Below, piece after piece: positions 8,614 to 14,815 of a stretch of 15,939 nucleotides of DNA. The DNA is from CAZLLV01 sp964560325 (GTDB taxonomy: Bacteria; Acidobacteriota; Thermoanaerobaculia; Multivoradales; DATKCC01). The notes beneath the pieces are model-generated. The model was not told the DNA's origin, made no database searches, and worked only from the letters and a program-made list of their open reading frames with translations. The stretch covers positions 1 to 15,939 of the forward strand of contig CAZLLV010000295.1 in the NCBI GenBank assembly GCA_964560325.1, in the 5' to 3' direction. The translations under genes and the position numbers were made by a program. Every line of letters begins with the position of its first letter. The stretch's first letter is position 1.

Positions 8614-8643
8614 ATACTGGACCAAAACAGTCCTCTTTGTCAA
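8614..8643 (-). promoter_or_regulatory. Candidate sigma-70 promoter for the iron operon
   Basis: On the minus strand a perfect TTGACA (8643-8638) is followed, after 18 bases, by CAGTAT (8619-8614), which matches only 3 of 6 positions of TATAAT. Transcription would start near 8607, placing the Fur-like site just downstream of the start. The -35 is good and the -10 weak, so the call is tentative. Confidence 0.3.
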
Positions 8644-8709
8644 GCACCTGAATTCCCGACGCACCGGGAGGGGTCGCGTCGGGGAGGAGCGCGGGAAACC
8701 CGGGAGCGG

Positions 8710-8715
8710 TAGAAT
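8710..8715 (+). promoter_or_regulatory. Candidate -10 element (TAGAAT) for the Asp-box protein gene
   Basis: TAGAAT matches TATAAT at 5 of 6 positions in an otherwise GC-rich setting and lies 70 bases upstream of the ATG at 8786. No recognisable -35 element is found 16-18 bases upstream. A closely similar CGGTAGATT occurs before the response regulator gene, which supports CGGTAGA(A/T)T as a local promoter style. Confidence 0.4.
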
Positions 8716-8733
8716 CCCCCAACCCCGAGAATC

Positions 8734-8750
8734 CTCGAGCCGGGCTCGAG
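8734..8750 (+). repeat. 17-bp perfect palindrome in the leader of the Asp-box protein gene
   Basis: CTCGAGCC-G-GGCTCGAG is a perfect 8-1-8 inverted repeat. It lies between the TAGAAT box and the ribosome-binding site (GGAGG, 8773-8777), so it falls in the predicted 5' untranslated leader. It could be an operator or a short mRNA hairpin. Confidence 0.5.
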
Positions 8751-8785
8751 ACTCTTCGAACGAACACCCGCTGGAGGTCCACCGC

Positions 8786-11700
8786 ATGCGATCCGTCCGT
8801 TTCCTTCCGCTCGTCCGCCTGCTTCCGCTCGCTCTCCTGACGCTGATCGGGGGGCTCGCCGTTCCGGCGCCCACCCAAGCTCAGGCGGAAGCGGCCGACG
8901 AGGAAGAGGCCCCGCTCCTGTCGGCCGCGACGTTCCGCGGCCTCGAGCTGCGCAACATCGGGCCGGCGCTCATGTCCGGCCGGATCGCGGACATCGCGGT
9001 CGATCCGACCGACCAGAGCGTCTGGTACGTGGCGGTCGGCTCGGGCGGGGTGTGGAAGACGGTCAACGCCGGCACCACCTGGACGCCGATCTTCGACGGG
9101 GAGGTTTCGTACTCGATCGGCGCGATCGCGCTCGACCCGAACCGTCCGTCGACCATCTGGGTCGGTACGGGCGAGAACTCGGACGGCCGCCACGTCGGCT
9201 ACGGTGACGGGCTCTACCGGAGCCGCGACGCCGGCGCGTCGTGGCAGAACGTCGGGCTCGAAGGCTCGGACCACATCAGCAAGATCCTCGTCCATCCGGA
9301 GGACGGCGACACCGTCTTCGTCGCCGCCAAGGGTCCGCTCTGGTCGGGCGGCGGCGACCGCGGCCTCTACCGCACGACCGACGGCGGGGAGACCTGGGAC
9401 CTGGTCCTCGCGGGCGAGAACGAGTTCACCGGCGCCACCGACGTCGTGATGGACCCGGAGAACCCCGACGTGCTCTACGCGGCCATGCACCAGCGCCTGC
9501 GCACCGTGGCCGCGTACGTCGCCGGCGGCCCGGGCTCGGGGATCTGGAAGTCGACCGACGGCGGGGACACCTGGCGCGAGGTGACGCAGGGCCTGCCGGG
9601 CAAGGAGATGGGCCGGATCGGCCTCGCCGTCGAGCCGCAGGACCCGTCGATCGTCTACGCCACGGTCGAGGTCACGCGCGAGGAGGGCGGCTTCTACCGC
9701 TCGACCGACCGGGGCGAGAGCTGGGAGAAGCGCAACGACTACATCTCCGGCGGCACCGGTCCGCACTACTACCAGGAGATCTTCGCCAGCCCGCACGCCA
9801 TGGGCCGCGTGTACCAGATGGACGCGCCGCTCATGAAGACCGAGGACGGCGGCGCCACCTTCGAGCGCATGGCCGACGACTGGAAGCACAGCGACAACCA
9901 CGCCATGGCGTTCGACCCGAACGACCCGGAGTACCTGCTGGTCGGCACCGACGGCGGCCTGTACGAGAGCTGGGATCTGGGGCAGACCTGGAAGTTCATC
10001 GCCAACCTGCCGGTGACGCAGTTCTACAAGGTCGCGGTCGACGACGACGTGCCGTTCTACAACGTCTACGGCGGCACTCAGGACAACAGCACCCAGGGCG
10101 GCCCATCGCGCACCGACAACATCCACGGCATCCGCAACAGCGACTGGATCATCACCGTCTTCGCGGACGGCCACCAGCCGGCGACCGAGCCGGGCAACCC
10201 GGACATCGTCTACTCCGAGTGGCAGCAGGGGAACCTGGTGCGCTACGACCGGACGACCGGCGAGATCGTCTACATCCAGCCGCAGCCGGCGCCGGGCGAC
10301 CCGCCGGAGCGCTTCAACTGGGACGCGCCGATCCTGGTTTCGCCGCACCAGCCGACGCGGATCTACTACGGCAGCCAGCGGGTCTGGCGAAGCGACGACC
10401 GGGGCGATTCGTGGCGCCCGGTCTCCGGCGACCTGACGCGGGACATCGACCGCTTCATGCTCCCGATGATGGGGCGCGTCCAGAGCGTCGACGCCGGCTG
10501 GGACCTGACGGCGATGTCGACCTTCTCGACCGTCACCTCGCTCGCCGAGTCGCCGGTCGAGGAGGGGGTGCTCTGGGCCGGCACGGACGACGGGTTGATC
10601 CAGGTGTCGTCCGACGGCGGCGGCTCGTGGCGCGAGATCGAGGTCGGGAGCCTTCCCGGCGTCCCCGGCCGCGCGTTCGTCAACGACGTCAAGGCGGATC
10701 TGTTCGACGCGGACACCGCTTACGTGGCCCTGGACAACCACAAGGAAGGGGACTACGCGCCGTACCTGCTGAAGACGACCGACCGCGGCCGCACCTGGAC
10801 GAGCATCGCCGGCGACCTGCCGGAGCGGCACCTGGTCTGGCGCGTGGTGCAGGACGCGGAGCGGCCGGAGCTGCTCTTCGCCGGCACCGAGCTCGGCCTC
10901 TTCTTCACGATCGACGGCGGCGCGCGCTGGATCGAGCTCGACGGCGGCGTGCCGCCGATCTCGTTCCGCGACCTCGCCATCCAGCGGCGGGAGGTCGATC
11001 TGGTCGGCGCCTCCTTCGGCCGCGGCTTCTTCGTCTTCGACGACTACTCGCCGCTGCGCCACGTCTCGGAAGAGGTGCTGGAGCGCCACGCGCTCCTCTT
11101 CCCCGTCGAGGACGCCTACTGGTACGTCCCGCGCCGGCCGCTCGGCGGCGGCGAGAAGGCGAGCCAGGGCGACGCCTTCTTCACCGCCCCCAACCCGCCG
11201 TTCGGCGCCGTCTTCACCTACTACCTGAAGGATGGGTGGACGACGCCGGCCGAGGACCGCCGCGAGCGGGAGCGGGAGCTGGCCGAGGCCAGGGAGGACA
11301 CGCCGCGGCCGGACTGGGAGGAGCTGACCGAAGAGGAGCGGGCGGAGACGCCCCAGGTCCTCTTCACCGTCCGGGACGACGCCGGCCAGGTGGTGCGGCG
11401 CTTCACCGGCCCGGCGTCGAAGGGCTTCCACCGGGTCGCCTGGGACCTCGCGTACCCCTCGCCCCAGGCGGTGACCAGCCCGGAGGAGGGGGGCGGCGGC
11501 GGCTTTTTCAACTTCGGCGGCTGGATGGCGGCGCCCGGCACCTACACGGTCTCCATGGCGACCGTGCTGAACGGCCGGATCACGCCCCTCGACCTGACCC
11601 AGACCTTCGAGGTGGTGCCGCTCCGTCCGGAGGGCGGCGCGCTCGACAGCACCGCGACGCCGGCCGAGCGGACGGCGTTCGTCCGCCGCCTGACCGATCT

Positions 11701-12127
11701 CTCCCGCGTGTCGAGCGCCGCCGAGGCGAAGGTGGAGGAGCTGGCCCACCGGGTCGGAACGATCCGCCGCGCGCTCGGCCAGGCGACGGTCGCCGAGCCG
11801 AGCCTCGACGCGCGCGCCTACGACCTCGCGCAGCGCCTCGAGGACCTGGAGGTGAAGATCGACGGCGATCCGATCAAGGGCCGCCTGGGCGAGCCCGAGG
11901 TGCCGAGCATCCAGGGCCGCCTGTCGGTCGCCAACATCGGCAACCGGTTCAGCCTCTACGGCCCGACGCCGACCCACCTCGAGAGCGTCCGGATCGCGGA
12001 GGAGGGTCTCGCCGAGGTGCGGAGCGAGCTGTCGGCGATCGGCGAGGAGCTGGCGAGCCTCGAGAGCGAGCTCGACGCGGCTGGCGTCCCCTGGACGCCG
12101 GGCCGGGAGGTGCCGCCGGTCGAGTGA
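8786..12127 (+). CDS. Secreted Asp-box/BNR repeat (VPS10/sortilin-like) beta-propeller protein
   Basis: This 1113-residue exported protein begins with a Sec signal (MRSVRFLPLVRLLPLALLTL..., likely cut near TQA-QA, about residue 32). The ATG at 8786 is chosen over upstream in-frame codons because of this signal and a GGAGG site 8 bases before it. About eleven Asp-box (SxDxGxTW-like) motifs are visible near residues 91, 145, 196, 255, 305, 351, 394, 535, 608, 663 and 707, for example RTTDGGETW, KSTDGGDTW, RSDDRGDSW and KTTDRGRTW. They are typical of sialidase, VPS10/sortilin and photosystem-assembly propellers. After the propellers come a charged stretch (823-852), an Ig-like module (about 855-945) with a Gly/Phe insert, and a helical, charged C-terminus (955-1100). 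No sialidase catalytic set is evident, so an enzymatic label is not justified. The family is common in Acidobacteriota-type genomes with unknown function. The gene is convergent with the kinase gene, with 7 bases between stops. Confidence 0.9.
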   Translation: MRSVRFLPLVRLLPLALLTLIGGLAVPAPTQAQAEAADEEEAPLLSAATFRGLELRNIGPALMSGRIADIAVDPTDQSVWYVAVGSGGVWKTVNAGTTWTPIFDGEVSYSIGAIALDPNRPSTIWVGTGENSDGRHVGYGDGLYRSRDAGASWQNVGLEGSDHISKILVHPEDGDTVFVAAKGPLWSGGGDRGLYRTTDGGETWDLVLAGENEFTGATDVVMDPENPDVLYAAMHQRLRTVAAYVAGGPGSGIWKSTDGGDTWREVTQGLPGKEMGRIGLAVEPQDPSIVYATVEVTREEGGFYRSTDRGESWEKRNDYISGGTGPHYYQEIFASPHAMGRVYQMDAPLMKTEDGGATFERMADDWKHSDNHAMAFDPNDPEYLLVGTDGGLYESWDLGQTWKFIANLPVTQFYKVAVDDDVPFYNVYGGTQDNSTQGGPSRTDNIHGIRNSDWIITVFADGHQPATEPGNPDIVYSEWQQGNLVRYDRTTGEIVYIQPQPAPGDPPERFNWDAPILVSPHQPTRIYYGSQRVWRSDDRGDSWRPVSGDLTRDIDRFMLPMMGRVQSVDAGWDLTAMSTFSTVTSLAESPVEEGVLWAGTDDGLIQVSSDGGGSWREIEVGSLPGVPGRAFVNDVKADLFDADTAYVALDNHKEGDYAPYLLKTTDRGRTWTSIAGDLPERHLVWRVVQDAERPELLFAGTELGLFFTIDGGARWIELDGGVPPISFRDLAIQRREVDLVGASFGRGFFVFDDYSPLRHVSEEVLERHALLFPVEDAYWYVPRRPLGGGEKASQGDAFFTAPNPPFGAVFTYYLKDGWTTPAEDRRERERELAEAREDTPRPDWEELTEEERAETPQVLFTVRDDAGQVVRRFTGPASKGFHRVAWDLAYPSPQAVTSPEEGGGGGFFNFGGWMAAPGTYTVSMATVLNGRITPLDLTQTFEVVPLRPEGGALDSTATPAERTAFVRRLTDLSRVSSAAEAKVEELAHRVGTIRRALGQATVAEPSLDARAYDLAQRLEDLEVKIDGDPIKGRLGEPEVPSIQGRLSVANIGNRFSLYGPTPTHLESVRIAEEGLAEVRSELSAIGEELASLESELDAAGVPWTPGREVPPVE

Positions 12128-12134
12128 CCGCTGG

Positions 12135-13277
12135 TCAGCGGGCGCGGCCGCCGGTCCGGAACGGCAGCTCGATCCGGACCGCGAAGCCGCGCCCCGGCTC
12201 GCCATCGAGCGTCAGGCGGTGGGCCTCGCCGTAGAGGTGGCGCAGCCGCTCGGCGAGCCCGCCGAGGCCCACGCCGTCCGCCGGCTCCTCGTCCGGGCCG
12301 GCCGGCGGCGTGGCGCCGACGCCGTCGTCCGCCACCTCGATCCACAGGCGGCCGCCCCGGCGCGCGGCGCGGATCGACACGGTGCCGCCCCGGGCGCGCG
12401 GGGCGATGCCGTGCCGCACCGCGTTCTCGACCAGCGGCTGGAGGAGGAGCTGCGGCACCCGCGCCTCGCGCGCCTCGTCCGGCACGTCGACCTCGATCCG
12501 CAGCTCGTCCGGCCGGCGCATCCGCTCGATCTCGAGGTAGGCCAGGCAGAGGTCGAGCTCCTCGCCGAGCGGCACCTGCGTCTCGCCGCCCGTCTCGGCG
12601 GGACCGAGCGAGCGCCGGAGCAGCTCGGAGAGCCGCACGATCATCCGCTCGGCGGTGCGCGGGTCCTCGCGCACCAGCGTCTGGATCGAGTGGAGGGTGT
12701 TGAACAGGAAGTGCGGCCGGAGCTGCGAGGCGAGGTAGCGGAAGCGGGCTTCGGCGAGATCGGCGCGCAGCCGCGACGCTTCGAGGTCGCGGTCGCGGTA
12801 GCGGCGCCGGTAGGAGGAGGCGGAGGCGATCGCCACCACGACGCCGTAGACGGCGAGGTTCCAGAACAGGTTGTCGAGGAAGCCGCCCCAGGCGGTCTGC
12901 CAGAGCCGCTCGCGGGTCGGCACGCCGGCCGACGCGACCTGGACGAGGAACCAGAGGCCGGCGGCGAGCCAGGGGTTGACGGCGGCGAGGAGGATGCCCC
13001 AGGCGACGTGGGCCCGCGCCGAGCGCCACACCCGCCCGGGGTCGAGGGGGTGGCGCTCGAGGATGCGCGCGACGAACGGGGCGAGCAGCGCCCAGGCCCC
13101 GAAGATCGGAATCGATCCGCGCACGGCGTCGAGGAAGTGGACCGGCGCCTCGGTGAACGCGCTCCCGAGAAAGACGCTGAGCGCGTTGAGGAGGACGACC
13201 GCCGCGAAGACGGCGAAGATCCGCAGGGCGAAATCGACCCGCCGGCGCGCCGGCGAGACCTCGTCGGTCGTGTCCAT
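12135..13277 (-). CDS. LytS/YehU-type sensor histidine kinase
   Basis: This 380-residue membrane kinase belongs to the His_kinase (LytS/YehU) class. About four hydrophobic segments (roughly 16-40, 55-72, 88-117 and 131-153) form the membrane sensor. A helical linker with RRRYRDRDLEASRLRADLAEA leads to the phosphoacceptor block QLRPHFLFNTLHSIQ with His189. The ATP-binding part has the N box VENAVRHG (N285), G1 VADDGVG (315-321) and G2 GVGLGGLAERL (335-345). No extracytoplasmic ligand domain is recognisable. The ATG at 13277 has no clear ribosome-binding site in the preceding C-rich bases, and a TAACGT box lies only 10 bases upstream, so a leaderless mRNA is possible. Its probable partner is the LytTR regulator gene, which diverges from the same 105-base gap. 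The signal sensed is unknown. Confidence 0.93.
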   Translation of the reverse strand: MDTTDEVSPARRRVDFALRIFAVFAAVVLLNALSVFLGSAFTEAPVHFLDAVRGSIPIFGAWALLAPFVARILERHPLDPGRVWRSARAHVAWGILLAAVNPWLAAGLWFLVQVASAGVPTRERLWQTAWGGFLDNLFWNLAVYGVVVAIASASSYRRRYRDRDLEASRLRADLAEARFRYLASQLRPHFLFNTLHSIQTLVREDPRTAERMIVRLSELLRRSLGPAETGGETQVPLGEELDLCLAYLEIERMRRPDELRIEVDVPDEAREARVPQLLLQPLVENAVRHGIAPRARGGTVSIRAARRGGRLWIEVADDGVGATPPAGPDEEPADGVGLGGLAERLRHLYGEAHRLTLDGEPGRGFAVRIELPFRTGGRAR

Positions 13278-13382
13278 GGGGGCGGTGACGTTAGCAGCCG
13301 TCTCGCGGAACCGGGCCGAGGGCCGGATCGGGATGCGGCGGGTGGAGAGTTTCGGTAGATTCGCGAGCGGCCGGAGCCCGTC
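13278..13382. promoter_or_regulatory. Divergent promoter region of the kinase and regulator genes
   Basis: This 105-base gap must hold both promoters. Toward the regulator there is CGGTAGATT, with a TAGATT -10-like element at 13356-13361, followed by GGAG (13373-13376) six bases before the ATG. Toward the kinase the minus strand has TAACGT (13293-13288), 10 bases before its ATG. No convincing -35 elements are visible. A single partial match to a LytTR half-site (ACGTTAG, 13288-13294) is too weak to call an operator. Confidence 0.4.
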
Positions 13383-14138
13383 ATGGACCTCTCGATCCTC
13401 ATCGTCGACGACGAGCCGCTCGCGCGCCGGCGGCTCGAGCGGCTGGTGGCGGAGGAGCCCGGCCTCGTCCTCGCCAGGATCTGCTCCGGAGGGCGCGAGG
13501 CGATCGAGGCGCTACGCGGTGACCCGCCCGACCTGGTGCTCCTCGACGTCGCCATGCCCGAGGTCGGCGGCTTCGACGTGATCGAGGCGGTCGGGCCGGA
13601 GCGCATGCCGGAGGTGATCTTCGTCACCGCCCACGGCGACCACGCACTGCGCGCCTTCGAGGTCCACGCCCTCGACTACCTGCTCAAGCCCTTCACCGAC
13701 GAACGCTTCCGGCGGGCGATCGCCGCCGCCCGGGAGCGGATCGCCGGTCCGGGAGGTGTCGCGGAACGCCGGCTGCGCGTGCTGCTCGACGAGTTGCGGG
13801 AGCCGCGCGCCGACCGCCTCCTGGTCCGGGAGCCGGATTCGATGCGCTTCGTCCCGACCCGCGAGATCCGCTGGATCGACGCGGCGGACAACTACGTGAT
13901 CCTGCGCACCGACCAGGGCTCGTTCCGCCAGCGCGGGACCTTGGCGTCGCTCGAGGAGCGGCTCGACCCCCGCCGGTTCGTACGCATCCACCGTTCGACG
14001 ATCGTCAACCTCGACCGGGTGCGCGAGATCGCCCCCACCTTCCATGGCGACTATGTGGCCGTCCTCGACTGCGGGCAGCGGCTGGCGGTCGGCCGGCGCT
14101 ACAAGGACCGGCTGCTCGCCGCGAGCGAGGCGCTCTGA
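13383..14138 (+). CDS. LytTR-family response regulator
   Basis: This 251-residue two-component regulator has an N-terminal receiver domain (about 3-120): acidic pocket D9/D10/E11, phosphoacceptor D55 in LVLLDVAMP, T82 in FVTAHGDH, and K102-P103 in DYLLKPF. A short linker precedes a LytTR DNA-binding domain (about 143-250) with FVPTREIRWIDAADNYVILRT, the FVRIHRSTIVNL segment (199-210) and the final GRRYKDRLL. LytTR regulators bind promoter DNA as dimers and often control envelope, virulence or peptide-secretion genes. Its ATG has a GGAG site at 6 bases. Partnership with the LytS-type kinase on the opposite strand is inferred from adjacency and from matched families. A strong hairpin follows 112 bases after the stop, and the next gene encodes a small secreted Cys-rich protein. 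Confidence 0.95.
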   Translation: MDLSILIVDDEPLARRRLERLVAEEPGLVLARICSGGREAIEALRGDPPDLVLLDVAMPEVGGFDVIEAVGPERMPEVIFVTAHGDHALRAFEVHALDYLLKPFTDERFRRAIAAARERIAGPGGVAERRLRVLLDELREPRADRLLVREPDSMRFVPTREIRWIDAADNYVILRTDQGSFRQRGTLASLEERLDPRRFVRIHRSTIVNLDRVREIAPTFHGDYVAVLDCGQRLAVGRRYKDRLLAASEAL

Positions 14139-14331
14139 GGCGCGCCGCCCGCTTCGCACCCCCCGTTCGCCCCGCTCCGCCGGCGCCTCGCCCCGCCGCC
14201 CCGGCGCCTCGCCCCGATCCGCTTGCCGCCGGCCCGGGGCCGGAGCAGCCTGTCTTCGCCGCGGACGATCCGCGGCGAAGACATTCACGGAGCCGGCACC
14301 GCCGGCCCTCAGACCGCAAGGAGAACCCGCC
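14139..14331. other. Intergenic region with stacked repeats before the small secreted protein gene
   Basis: These 193 bases hold no gene. They contain a 16-base direct repeat CCGGCGCCTCGCCCCG (14180-14195 and 14201-14216, 21-base period), a GC-only 15-base palindrome (14229-14243), the long hairpin at 14251-14283 and an AAGGAG ribosome-binding site (14318-14323). No -35/-10 pair is recognisable, so it is open whether the small gene has its own promoter here or is read through from the regulator gene. Confidence 0.6.
14251..14283 (+). terminator. Perfect 15-bp stem hairpin between the regulator and small protein genes
   Basis: TGTCTTCGCCGCGGA and TCCGCGGCGAAGACA are exact reverse complements separated by CGA, giving a very stable hairpin in RNA on either strand. 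It ends 48 bases before the small gene's ATG. It lacks a following T-run (next bases ATTCACGG), so it is not a classical intrinsic terminator. It could terminate inefficiently, protect an mRNA end, or act as a DNA operator. The structure is certain and the function is inferred. Confidence 0.55.
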
Positions 14332-14673
14332 ATGAAGAAGCTCCTCCACACCGCCACCTTCGTTCTCGTCCTCGTCGCCCTCGCGGGCGCCGCGCCGCTC
14401 CAGGCGGCCGACTGCGCCGTCGAGGTGCCGCTCTCGACCGTGCCGACGGTGTCGGTGGACGGCGCTGCCGAAGCACCGGCCGCCGCCGCGTCGATCGGCC
14501 GAGACGTCTGGGTCGACCCGGCGCTCCTCGCCTCCGACGAGATCTTCACCTCCTCCTTCGGCGACTGGGAGCTCTGCCGCTGGCAGGCGTGCATCCAGAC
14601 CCCGACCGGTTGCGGCTGCTCCGGCTTCTACTGCAACGGCGAGTTCATCTGCGGCTACAAGATCAAGTGGTGA
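14332..14673 (+). CDS. Small exported cysteine-rich protein, unknown family
   Basis: This 113-residue protein is of no family I recognise. The ATG at 14332 has an excellent AAGGAG site 8 bases upstream and starts a clear Sec signal peptide (MKKLLHTATF, hydrophobic VLVLVALAGA, cut likely after LQA at 25/26). There is no lipobox. An Ala/Val-rich middle (28-68) has one cysteine (C28). The last 32 residues hold six cysteines at 82, 87, 94, 96, 101 and 107, with aromatic and Gly residues (CRWQAC, GCGCSGFYC, FICGYKIKW). Such spacing suggests a disulfide-bonded mini-domain after export, or a metal site. The codon use is as GC-rich as its neighbours, so recent transfer is not obvious. It follows the LytTR regulator gene and precedes a desaturase gene. 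It might be a secreted effector, signal or toxin-like peptide; none of these is demonstrated. Confidence 0.8.
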   Translation: MKKLLHTATFVLVLVALAGAAPLQAADCAVEVPLSTVPTVSVDGAAEAPAAAASIGRDVWVDPALLASDEIFTSSFGDWELCRWQACIQTPTGCGCSGFYCNGEFICGYKIKW

Positions 14674-14701
14674 GCCGCTGACGCGGCCGAGCCCGCCGGT
14701 T

Positions 14702-14727
14702 CCGGCTCCACGCGGGGCCGGAGCCGG
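14702..14727 (+). terminator. Candidate hairpin downstream of the small Cys-rich protein gene
   Basis: CCGGCTCC and GGAGCCGG are exact reverse complements with a 10-base loop, starting 29 bases after the stop codon. Flanking CCCGCCGG and CGGGG could extend it with a bulge. No T-run follows, so it is a structural candidate only. Confidence 0.35.
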
Positions 14728-14815
14728 CGGGGTCCGGGGCCTTCCGTCGCCGGCGAGACGCGAACGTGACGAAAGCCTGACCGCACGGGCCGCTCGGAGC
14801 TGACACCCTTGGGAC

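Larger units (their letters stand above)
8496..8785. other. Divergent intergenic region between the receptor operon and the Asp-box protein gene
   Basis: This 290-base stretch holds no convincing gene. It contains the 5' leaders of two divergent genes. An AT-rich island (about 8580-8660) carries a Fur-box-like palindrome and a TTGACA element, a TAGAAT box at 8710 serves the plus-strand gene, and there are several palindromes (8531-8540, 8562-8573, 8734-8750). The island contrasts strongly with the surrounding GC-rich coding sequence, as expected for promoters. Confidence 0.75.

Noticed and set aside
8270..12205. A 1311-codon open frame on the minus strand, antisense to the whole Asp-box protein gene
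   Set aside because: It is a GC-rich codon-position shadow. Its translation is rich in Arg, Ala, Val, Asp and Gly with no motif or signal, while the plus-strand frame has a signal peptide and repeated Asp-box motifs.
9241..12234. 997-codon alternative plus-strand frame inside the Asp-box gene
   Set aside because: Arg/Gly/Pro-rich translation typical of a shifted frame in GC-rich coding sequence, with no motifs.
13288..13294. ACGTTAG as a LytTR binding half-site
   Set aside because: Only one partial half-site match and no second copy at helical spacing, so it is not enough to call an operator.
14332..14673. Reading the small gene as a lipoprotein because of Cys28
   Set aside because: The residues before Cys28 (QAAD) do not form a lipobox; Asp at -1 is incompatible.
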